In this document: positions 27,401 through 39,400 of the stretch, in pieces
How positions within the stretch are numbered: position 1 is the stretch's first letter
How the letters are laid out: each line of letters begins with the position of its first letter
DNA from: Heloderma charlesbogerti
Taxonomy: Eukaryota; Chordata; Lepidosauria; Squamata; Helodermatidae
Direction of reading: 5' to 3'
DNA length: 64,000 bases
Assembly: GCA_026122225.1 (NCBI GenBank)
Contig: JANEZZ010001642.1
Location: forward strand, 434,001 to 498,000
Translations under genes and position numbers: made by a program
Notes under the pieces: model-generated
Told to the model about the DNA's origin: nothing
The model's database searches: none
What the model saw: only the letters and a program-made list of their open reading frames with translations

Positions 27401-30400
27401 TGAAAAAAAAAAAAAGATCAGATTTTGTTCCATCTGCACAAGGTTGTTACATATCATTTTTATCAAGTTAGTAAACTCTCCTTATAATCCAAATGTATGC
27501 AAAACTTGGTAAAGATAACACCGTTCTACATGGTCGGAAGCTTTTACCTCGTCTAAAATTAATAAACCTTTTTTATTGTTTTGTGGGATATGAATTATAT
27601 TTATAAGTATACATGTATTGGTAGATTGGGCCTCTGGGCTCACCAGCCTGGAAGTGGAGTATTGAAATCCCCCCTCTTGCAAATTCCACCCATCCTGGTC
27701 AGCTAGGGCAAAAAGAAGCCACCCCTGCCACTTTCTCCTCTGGCCAGCATGAGCTGCAAGGATTGTAGATGAGGCGGTAGACCTGTCTTCTCACTCTACT
27801 GCAGCCCCACTTGGGATTGCTCTGCTTGTCTGATGTTGGGAGGAAAATTCTTAATTATCTCAAGTAATTGTCTGGCTTCATAGTTGGTTCTCACTACCAC
27901 CCAAACTCTTCATAAATACATTTAATCTAAAGGTGTTACCTGGCCTGTATCTTATATTTCTTTATCTAAGGTATATCTTTTTTTTAAAAAAATGTCATCA
28001 GTTTTAAAAGGGTTCTTCTGAATTGCATTTTTCATCATATAAATGACAAGTTTAACAAAGACATGATGTGGTAAATGTTGTCTTATAGCAAATCCTGAAT
28101 TTACTCTAAAATCATCTTCTGTAACCACTGCACCTTCCTGATCCAATCCCCCAAAATCCTTGAATTGTTCTTCCAAAAGTCTGACTAGATCCTGACCAAT
28201 TCATTCTTGGGTGCCTCTCTGTTTTAGATCCCATTCATCTTATTTATTATGTTATTTGATTAGACTTTTGTATGTAATTGCTATTAGGGTTTTGAAATTA
28301 CATCTACACTCATATAGCCAGGGCCCCCTTTTTTTTTAATGTGTTGAGATGTTTATGCTTATTGGGAACCACACAACATGGTTTCTTGGGAGCCATGTTG
28401 CGGCCATGAGGTTGTTGGTTGCCGGTCTCTATTGTTCTGCTTCTCTATATTCCTTCTGCTGCTTCTGCATATTCAGAATTCTGTAGGCTTCAGCTGTCAT
28501 GGTTGCCAGTTTCTGGCCACCTGGGGTGACTAAATGTTTCTCTGTGTGTGGATCATACATTAATAATGCTACCGCTTGGGGCCCTTTGGGAAGTTGTGGG
28601 AAAACAGGAAAAATCTCTGGATTTTATCAGCTTACATCTTCTTTGCAATAACCTGAAAAGGGTGCTACTTCTACTTAATAAAGCAATATTTTGGAATGCC
28701 TTTCTTGCCTCAAGAACATAGGTGCTGGCCACTTTGGCTCCAGGCCTTTTCCTTTTGATTAACGCATATGACTGTTAATCCTCTTTCCTTTCCTTTCCTT
28801 GTTCCAGCTCTACGTTAATTTGCCATCTTGGTAAGCAGGCTTCCATGTTACATTCTCATGCCATCATCAAATGTTGGCAATGGCCTTAAAGTACATTCCA
28901 AAGACTTTATCCCCCACTGCCTTTCTGCTAATAAATTAATACCTTCCAAAAGCTGTAAACCCTGGGATAGTCCCGTGTGAGCCCTGCTTAACCAGTGTGG
29001 GACGGCCAGCATTCACATGTGATTAGTTTTTCCTACCAAGTGTGTGGTAAGGAAGCAGGTGGATAGTGCCATTCTACAGAAGATGCTGAGGTTTATCAGC
29101 CCTCCTCCCCGCTTTTTTCGTATAGGTCACTGTAATACTAGGTAGATGTATCCTTCTAAATAAGGTTTGTCAGGAGAAGAATTACAACTTTCACAACCAA
29201 GCACAAATATCCCATCTGCCCATTTCCAGATATTCCATTCCGTTCCCTGCTAGGCTGTGTTGTTCATTTCATCAGATGGTGTTGGCCTCTGTCGAGTACT
29301 GAGTTTTTATATGTAATAGATCCCAGAAGTGCTTGCCCATGGCCAACCTCTGCAGGAAACACAGCACTGTCAGTTTTGGACACAGCATAAAACCAAAGCA
29401 GGAAATTATTGTTGACTGGCAGAGCTGCATGCAACATTTTAAGCTAGTAAACTGCCCATCTGCACACCCACATGCTTGGGTGTGCATGGTAAGGCTGTGG
29501 GGGGAGGAACCATTGTAAACAGCAGGGAGAGATTTTGTGATTCACAAATGAAGAGTTATTCATTCACTCTTGATCATAGCTAATATAAGATCTGGAATTA
29601 TTTCAAAGATTAAGGACACATTGCAAAATCTAATGCACAAAAGAGGGTAAAATGATGGCAAAATAATATGATGTTTAGGCTATTTCAGATTCCTTCATGT
29701 GCAGCACCTAAATTTTATAGGGTACAATTATGAAACTTTGGTTGGAAACCTCAGTGGTACCAATGCCAGGAAAATGCTGGTTTTAATCTTTACAGTAGGT
29801 TTGGGGATGAAAGCCGAAACATCCCATGGAAGTCAGAAATGGGGAAAAAATCAACTCTGGCTTCAAACCTAATGCAACCTCTCTGTGTCTCAAGGCCATT
29901 TTGCATATTACTTTTTCAAGCATGATCTCTGAGTAGGAAAAAGTGTGTGCCCTATAATGTGTGACAGGTGGTGCATATATATCAGGAAGCAAATACCACC
30001 ATAGCTTCCTGATGTATGAACCTGAGATGTTAAAATCACTCTCACTACACTTCACATATTACAATATACACACTTTTTCCATCACTGAAGTCAGTTTCCA
30101 TGTTTGAAAAAGTAAGGCACATAAAACCCTTGGAGAGGACCAACTGGAACAGAACTGTTCTTACCATATCTCAGAAGCTTCTGTTTTGTCTTTTAAGAAA
30201 CTGAACCATGAAAAAGGAGTCGCTGTCCATAATGCATTTCCCTGATCCTCAGCTTCGGTGTGTGCCAACCTAGAGATATAATGCCTTTTCTTCTAAGGAA
30301 AGAGCATTGTGTGGTCCAAGAGCTTACATTTTTAAACAAGCAGAGTTCACACATGTCTCATTCTGTGAGGCAAATAAAATGGCACCACTAGAGCATTCAA

Positions 30401-33400
30401 GGAGGTAGCAAATCAGTCCCAGGTGTCCTAGTTACAAAATAGAAAAGAAGACTAGAATGCCTCAGAAGACTGTTTTAACTTGTTCACTACAGAATTGTTA
30501 ATCTGAAGCCATGATAAAATTCCAGTACAGAAAGAGAACACTTGCTTAATGAGCACTGCTTGCTATCAGCAGTATTTTCAGTATTTGATATTTAGATTTT
30601 AATTCTATCCATGTTTTTAAAAAAATCTGAAATAGCTAATGTTTTTTCTTAGTGAATTGGTGGTGGTAGTGGTTGAATTGCATAATTGTGCCTACTCAGA
30701 GCATCTCTGGAATCTTTCAGAGAATGGGCTTCCATGTGCATGTACCAAGGGGCAGGATTATCTTCCTGTATAGTTCTCTTCTGAGCAACTTCAAGAGTTC
30801 TCTCCGAGTTCAGTGCCCTCCAGATGTTTTGGACTATATCTTCCATCATCCCACACCATTGGCCATGCTGGTTGGGACTGATGAGTGCTGAAGTCCAAAG
30901 TATCTGGAGGGCACCATGTTGTGGAAGGCTGCTTTAGACTATGTACTTAGCTGTTGGTACAGGCCTCAAAGCAGCTTCCTCTTCTGAGATGGCCTCAGTC
31001 AATAAGTGGGGGAACTTTCCAGAGAAGCATTAAGAATAGCCTCTCCTGACACCTTCCAAGCCTGCTCTCGACCTCAGCACCCAAGTGGCTTTTGATGGCT
31101 CAGCCCTCCAGTAAAGACTAAACATACTATCAAGTTGGCTTTCAAACATTCGAAAGAACTACCTAACGATAGAGTCTGAGCTTTCTGTCCCTTCAAACCT
31201 GCATACTGCTGATGAGCTGAAACAGCAGCAATAGCATTTTGGCAAGGGGTTTGTGATAACCAAGCTTTCGACCTCTACTTTGGCTCCTACTTTATCTATG
31301 GTAATATGGGGGCTCCAGTTACAGCCCCAACACCTGTTGATAAGATCCAGCCACTTACCTTTTACCCAACTGTGAGGCTGCATGACTGAGCTGGGCCTGT
31401 CATTAGGCAGAGTGAGGTTGCCACCTCAGACAGCAAATAGTATGATGTAAGGAACAATAAGATGTTGGAAGACAGAGTTGTTTGTGCCACAGGGCCTGCC
31501 CTACTTCCCTTAAGCTAATCAACTTAAGGTGCAGTTGAGGACTCTGTCCCCTTGCCAGCGTTGAAGTAAGATTCAACACTTCTTAATGGGGAATGGGGCA
31601 CCATCCCATTATGTGGAGCGGTGCCATCTTGTTCTTTGCTTCAGGCAGCAAAATGTTTTGGGCCGGGCCTGCTGCACAAACAGGAAAGGCAAGTGGCTGA
31701 CCTACAACTGGTGTTCTTCAGATAGACATCTGTGTAGCTGCGCAACCCACTCTCCTTCCCTGCTGCTGATGCCCTTGCCCTCGGGTCTGGTGGTGCTGCT
31801 GTTGCATGCCAGGTCGGCCCAAAATAAAATCTCCCTCATCCATGATTTGATTGTGGATGCGGGGGCTGACCTGGTATGTATTACTGAGACCTGGGTGGGG
31901 GAACTGGGAGGGGTCACTCTCTCCCAGCTGTGCCCTCCTGGGTACTCAATACAGCACCAACATTGACTCAAGGGTCAGGGAGTGGGGGTTGCCGTGGTCT
32001 ATAGGAATTCAATCTCCCTCTCTAGGCTTCCTGCTCATTCGAGTGCAGATCTTGAGTGTTTGTACCTTGTGTTGGGTACCCGGGACAGATTAGGGATTCT
32101 GTTGGTGTACCGCCCACCCCGCTGCCCATCAGACTTCCTGCCTGAGCTGATGGAGGTGGTCTTGGACTTGGTGTTGAGGACCCCTAGGATGATGGTCCTG
32201 GGGGATCTCAACTTCCATGCCGAGGCCGCTGTATCCGGGGAGGCTCAGGACTTCATGGCCGCCGTGACAACCATGGGGCTGTCCCAACATGTCATCGGCC
32301 CAACGCATGTAAAAGGATACACACTTGATCTGGTTTTCTCGACTGGGCAGGAGGATGGTGATCTGAAAGTGGAGGAATTAACATCTGTCCCGTTGTCATG
32401 GTCAGATCACTTCCTGTTGAGGTTTAGACTCTTGGCAGCCTTCCCCCTCTGCAAGGGTGGGGGACCTATTAAAATGGTCTGCCCCCGGAGGCTAATGGAT
32501 TCTGATGGATTCCAGAGAGCTCTGGGGGATTTCCCGGTTGGTATGGTTGGTGCTCCTGTCGAAGCCCAGGTCGCTCTGTGGAATGCAGAGATGACTCGGG
32601 CGGTTGACACAATCACACCCAAACACCCTTTCCCTCTGAGCATTGCCCGGCCAGCTCCTTGGTATACACCTGAGCTGAGGGCAGTGAAGCAAGAGGGGAG
32701 ATGGTTAGAACGCAGGTGGAGGAAAACTCATGCTGAGTCTGACCGAACACAGGTAAGAGCTCACTATCGAGCCTACTCTGTGGCGGTGAGGGTGGCAAAG
32801 AGACAGTTCTTTTCCACCAGCATTTCATCTTCTCAGTGTCATCCAGCGGAGCTTTTCCGAGTGGTTCGCGACTTGTTACATTCTGGGCCAGGAAGAGAGA
32901 CTGTGGAGCCTTCGGTTGCATGCTGTGACGAGTTTGAGCGGCGCTTTGAAGATAAAGTTGCTCAGATTCGCCGTGAATTGGACACCACGATTAGTGCAGT
33001 TCCATTGGTAGAGGTGTTCAGAGCACCGTCTGGTCGAGTTCTATTGGATGAGTTTCAGTTATTGAGGCCTGAGGATGCGGACAAGGTGTTTGGCCAAGTC
33101 CGATCGACCACTTGTGTGCTTGACCCTTGCCCTTCATGGCTTATTAAATCAAATAAGGAGGGGATGTTCAGCTGGGTCCAGGAGGTTGTAAATTCCTCAT
33201 TGAGAGAGGGAGTGGTGCCGGCCTCTTTAAAAGAGGCAGTAATCAGACCACTCCTGAAAAAGCCTAACCTGGACCCAGAGGATGTTAACAATTATAGGCC
33301 AGTGGCCAACATCCCCTTCTTGGGCAAGGTGCTTGAACAGGTGGTTGCAGGACAGCTCCAGGCACTCTTGAATGGAACGGATTATCTAGATCCATTTCAG

Positions 33401-36400
33401 TTAGGCTTCAGGCCTTGTTTTGGAATGGAAACTGCCTTGGTCGCCCTGTGGGATGACCTCTGCTGGGAGAGGGACAGGGGAAGTACGACCCTGTTGATTC
33501 TCCTGGACCTCTCAGCGGCTTTCGATACCATCAACCATGGTATCCTTCTGGATAGGTTGTCTGGGTTGGGAGTTGGAGGCACTGCACTGCAGTGGTTCCG
33601 CTCCTACTTGGATGGCCGACTCCAGAAGGTGGTGCTGGCTGATTACTGTTCTGTGCCATGGCAATTATGCCATGGGGTTCCACGGGGCTCTGTTTTATCC
33701 CCCATGCTGTTTAACATCTACATGAAACTGCTGGGGGAGGTTATCCAGAGGTGTGGGCTGAGGTGCCATCAATATGCAGATGACACCCAGCTCTACCTCT
33801 CTTTCTCATCAAACCTAGGTGAGGCAGTGGCTGTTCTGAATCAGAGCCTGGGCACGGTAATGGACTGGATGAGGGCCAATAAACTGAAACTCAATCCAGA
33901 CAAGATGGAGGTACTATTAGCAGGTGGTTCGTCTGCCTGCCTAGGTGATACTCAACATGTTGTGGAGGGGGTTGTGCCCCCCCTAAAGGATCATGTTCGT
34001 AGTTTGGGGGTGCTCTTGGATCCAGAACTGTCACTTGAGGCACAGGTGAACTCAGTGGCATGGAGCACTTTTTATCAGCTTAGGCTGGTATACCAACTAC
34101 GCCCTTATCTGGACAGAGATAGCCTAGCTACAGTTATCCATGCTCTGATAACTTCTCATCTGGATTACTGCAATGTGTTATACGTGGGGCTGCCTTTGAA
34201 AACGGTCCGGAAACTTCAGCTGGTCCAAAATAGGGCAGCAAGACTGTTAACAGGGACTGGCCAACAAGCTCATATTATGCCAGTACTTTTCCAGCTGCAC
34301 TAGCTGCCAGTCCATTTCCAGGCCCGATTCAAAGTGTTGGTGTTAACATTCAAAGCCCTTAATGGCTTGGAGCCAGGTTATCTGAAGGATCGCCTCCTCC
34401 CATATGTGCCTGCCCGGACCTTAAGATCATCGTCAGCAGCCCTTCTCCGTGAGCCCCTGCCAAAGGAAGTGAGGCGGGTGGATACTAGGAGGGCTTTCTC
34501 TGCTGTGGCACCCCGGCTCTGGAATGAGCTCCCTAGTGAGGTTCGCCTCACTACATTGTATTCTTTCCGGCATCAAGTGAAGACCTTTTTATTTTCCCAG
34601 GCATTTTAGCATTTTAGCTCTTTAGACTTTTAGCTTTGCTGTTTTAAATCTGTATTTTAAATCCCTGCATTGCTGCTAGGTTTTATTCTGGTTGTATAGT
34701 TTACTGTGGTTTTAATGTTTTATATATTTTGTATTGTTTTATTGTGTGCTCTTTGGTTTTAATTTTTGTGAACCGCACAGTGAGCTCTGGCTATTGGGCG
34801 GTATAGAAATGAAATGAAATGAAAAAATAAATAAATGTGTGTGTCTTGTCTGATGGTTGGCATATTGGCTAAGTAGGAAGGTGTACTCCTCCATTCTTCA
34901 GGCCACATACACCAAGGCCAATTGTCTCTGCCTCAGAGGAAGGACAGGAGTACCAGCTACCTACTTATCATCATAATCATTTATTAAGCATCTAATATGT
35001 GCTAGGTGCTTTACAGAAACTTAAAAAACACAAGTGCATGCCTACAAGTTCACAATTTAAAGCATTAAAAGCTTCTGGTGAATGCACAGGTAACTACTTG
35101 AACATCAGTTACAGGTAAGCAAGCTGGCTTTCCCCAGATTTCTCAGGTTCCCAGATTTAATATCTCTGTATATGTTTGTTTTTTAATTTCCTTAGGTCAT
35201 TTACATCAATTAGAAGTGAACTGATTCCATATTTGGTTAGGAAACAATTTTCTTCTCCTGCACCATTGCAACATGAGCAAAATAACAAAGAGCATGACCA
35301 AAAGAAAAAGGACCAGAAATCTTTAGGTGAGTGCAAAAAACAGCCAGTAGAAGGCCTAGAAGAGAGAGAAACTGAATGTCACTCTGGGAATATTCTTCTA
35401 GTGTGTTCATTACCCAGTGTAATAATCCAAACGATTATTCATATACTGGACTGCAAGGAGGTCAAATCAGTCCATCCTAAAGGAAATCAACCCTGACTGC
35501 TCATTGGAAGGACAGATACTGAAGCTGAAGCTCAGATGTTTTGGCCACCTAATGCGAAGAGAAAACTCCCTGGAAAAATCCCTGATGCTGGGAAAGATTG
35601 AAGGCAAAAGGAGAAGGGGACGGCAGAGGATGAGATGGCTAGATGGCATCACTGATGCAATGAATATGAACTTGAGTATACTCCGGGAGAGAGCGGAGGA
35701 CAGGAAGGCCTGGTGTGCTATGGTCGATGGGGTCACGAAGAGTCAGACACGACTTAATGACTGAACAACAACAAATGTGGGACTGCCTTTGAAAATGGTC
35801 CAGAAACTTTAGATAGTCCAGATCAGGGTGACTAGATTGTATTGGTTAGTCCCCATTAACAATCACATTATGCTAGTACTTTGCCATCTGCACTGGCTCC
35901 CTGTCTGTTTCCAGGCCCAATTCAAAGTGCTATTTTTAACTTTTAAAGCTCTAAACAATGAAGGAACATCTCCTCCTATATTTACTTACCCAAACCCTAA
36001 GGTCATCATCTAAGGCCCTTATTCAGGTGTCCTGTTAAATGAGGTAGGGTAGGTGGTTACAAGACAGTGGGCCTTTTCAGTGGTGGTGCCATTGAGGGTA
36101 TTCCATCTGTGAAATACCCTCGCCAGAGAAGCTCACTTGGCAACTACATTATTGTCTTTTTGGTGCCAGGTGACCTTTTTTATTTTTCCAGGCATTTTAA
36201 GAACTGTTTTAGTGTTTTTAAATCTTCATGCTCTTTTATCCCTGGTACTGGTTTTATTAAGTGCTGTTGCTGATTTTATCTTGCTTTTATCTGATCTGTT
36301 TTTAAAGTATTATCCTACTTTGCTGACAAATAATGTTTTCCCAAAGTGGCTAACATCAATTTAAAAAAATCAATCCAGTGCTGGTGGCAGGCACTGTACA

Positions 36401-39400
36401 TAAGAAAATGAGGCACAGACTCTGCCCTCAGGCATACAACCTAAAAAGACGAGGCACACAAGAAAAGCAGAGTGGTGAGAAAAGTAGAGGAAGAAAATCC
36501 ATTTGATGAATGCCAGAAGCAAACCACAGTTTCCCATTATGTCCAAACTCAGGGAACTATGATTTGTTTTAACAAGCCAGGGTCAAAACTTGGTTTCAGG
36601 TCCTTATTTGGTCTAACAAACCAGTTCAAAGAAACCACAGTTCCATGAAATCAGAGAATACAGGGAACTGCGGTTTGTTTAAAAGTGGAAGTTTCCCATC
36701 TGCTTGCAGCCACACAAGAGACTGAAACTTTGACAGCCTTATTCATCTAATGGGAAACTGTGGTATCCTGTTACATCTGAACCAGACCATGATGTTCTTC
36801 CTGGGAGGGAGAAGGGAAACTGGTTCCCATTGGTTTCTGTTCCTTTGGCCAGTAGCAGAGTCCAGTGGCCTTCTTTTTGCTTCTGCAGGCCCAGAGCACC
36901 TGACAGAGCATTTAGGGGGATGTAAACTTTTCCATGATGTTTAATTGTGAAGGAATGGGTGTAACCTCTCAGTGATCTTTGTTCCTCTGGCCAGTGGCCG
37001 AGACTAGAATGCCCAGTAGTGCAACGTAAGATCACTAGAAGGCTGTGTCTGTACAGAGAGATGAAAGCTCAGCTCCCCTCCTACCCGCTCCTCTCCTTTT
37101 CAGTCTGGTCCATTCTGTATAGCACAGGAAATATATATGTGAAATTGTGCTATATCCTTTCCCCATGTGATGTTTACTCTAATTTCACTTTGATGTCTGT
37201 TTATATTCTACAGATATCTATAGCTTCCTGAAGGATGATAGCCTGTTTGAATTGGGTACAGATCAAATGTGTTGGAACAATCGTAGAGGAGATATGAAAG
37301 AGGCATTCCATGGAGGGAAAATTCGTTGCTATGTTCACATCATGGAACATGGGCTGTGCTACCGAGTAAACACTCTTGGGCTGTACATTGAAGCTAATAG
37401 ACAGGTGAATAAAAAAATAACACAGTATTTAGCACAGCACTGGAACATCTGCATGCCTTTCTGTCCACTGGGGCAATTTTGAAATATTGCATGGTTTCAG
37501 GAAGGTGGTGGTATGTACACAGTTGCAAGAGTCCAATATGGACTGATGTCCTATGGTCATGAATACACAAGCCAAGGAATTCATTTCTTACTTACAGAGC
37601 AATCTTAAGTTGTAGCTGGGGTGGGGAGTGAAATGGCCAATTGTCTGCTACTTCCAAATTCGTGCTGGTTCATGCCAGCCAAAATAGGAGTGGGGAAGCA
37701 GCTTTACCAGGCTTTTAGCCCAGCAGATTTTTTTTGTAACGCCCCCACCCCCCAGCTCCCAAAGAGTTGGGAATTAGCTATGCCATCTCCAGGCATCTCC
37801 AATGACATAGCTGAAGGGGCTGATCTGGGGGCCTCTTGAAGGAATGGAGGGCCTTTGGATCCAAAACCACCCCCACCCCACAATGCCGTGGTTTCAGGCC
37901 TACCACAGGCAGGGGCTCTGCAGGTGGTATATCTAAGCTCACAGAGCTTTCCACAGGTGTAACTGGGGTCTTTGGGATGAATGTACCCTGCCCCTCACTG
38001 GTGGAGCTCCTCTCCACCAGTGTAGGGACACCCCACCCTGTCCTAACCCGCTTTAGCCAGCAGGGCTCAGGATTAGGATTGTGCTATCAGTTCATTCTTC
38101 TGTGGACATACCATGCGATCCGTTTGAAATCTAAAATCCATGGGCCAAAATTACTTCCAGTGCTCTTTGTAGATGTGGCAAAAAAGACAGCAAGATACAA
38201 GTGAGGGATGGGGTGGGGAGAAGTTGGATTGACGTTTCTATATCTTGGTTGCATCACGCAGGGGAAGGGGACAGAATGGCCAAAGGCTGCTCACACTTTT
38301 AAAGGATGCCATGTTGGCATAGATAGTCACAGGCATAGGTCAGAAAATTGTTCTGCCATATGCGAAGAATGGTTATTTGGGGCTGTGTTACAGCATTGCT
38401 AGGATGGTAGACATTTAATGGTCTTGATGGTCAGAGAAGATTTTCCTTGAATTGCTAACTTTCCAGGATGATAACATCATTAAGGAAACTATGCTGAGGT
38501 GAAACACCACAGTAAAACACCACAGCAAAAGTTAATGAGCAGTCCTTGAAAGGCAGTTCTTATTTATGACATTCTGATACTTCTTTTTCACCTTCCAGTT
38601 CTGGTAGAAGATACTCATTTTGTTTTATCTGTGGGTGGGGTGGGGTGGGGTGGGGTGGGGTGGGGAGGGGAGGGGAGGGGGTGTCCCTTGCTTTGCCTTG
38701 CCTTGCCTTGCCTTGCCTTGCCTTGCCTTGCCTTGCCTTGCCTTGCCTTGCCTTGCCTTGCCTTGCCTTGCGTCGTTGCTTTTGCTGTTTCAATGCGTGA
38801 AGTTTCATTCATCCATTCTAGTTGTATGTGAGCTAATATAAGCAACTGGCTGCTATAGAAATCGTGTCAAAATGAGGGATTATTTCAGAAAGTAGAGTCC
38901 TTACCTGTAGCATGATTCTCTTAAGCCTGTTTTACATATTACAGCTTGAGTGTACACCCTTCGTTTCCACAGTGTATGGTCATGTTTAGAGTAGCTATTC
39001 CATCATTTTCACACATGGGAGGGAGACAAGTTTGGCTGTAGCTTCATTGTGTGTGTACGCACCATAAAATAGATGCATGTACAGATGTGACAGTGTTAAC
39101 ACATACACTTTTTATCAATAACTTGTGAAGCAGCTGAAGCAGCAGAAAGAACAGCAGTTTACCTCCCTGCCTTTGTAATCAGGAAATGTTTTGCTTGTTT
39201 CAGTTGACCTCTTGTGTTTGCTGCTGCCTTTGTGTGGGCAGGTGGCAGCAGGAGGGAGTAGTTCCCAGAACAGGAAGTAGGTTTATTCAGAAAAAAATGA
39301 AAAGCTAAGCCTCCCCTTGACCCTGGCACTCCTTGAAAATCCTGTGCTCTTTCATCTCTTCCTTTTTCTCTTTAAAGGAATTGCTTCTGTCTCTGGTCAT

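Noticed and set aside
32407..33582. Several minus-strand frames over the intact L2
   Set aside because: They are antisense shadows of the L2 ORF2 reading frame.
38560..38845. Open frames with Gln-Gly-Lys-Ala-Arg or Leu-Pro-Cys-Leu-Ala repeats
   Set aside because: They are produced by the 5-base CCTTG array, which leaves all frames open when no unit contains a stop.
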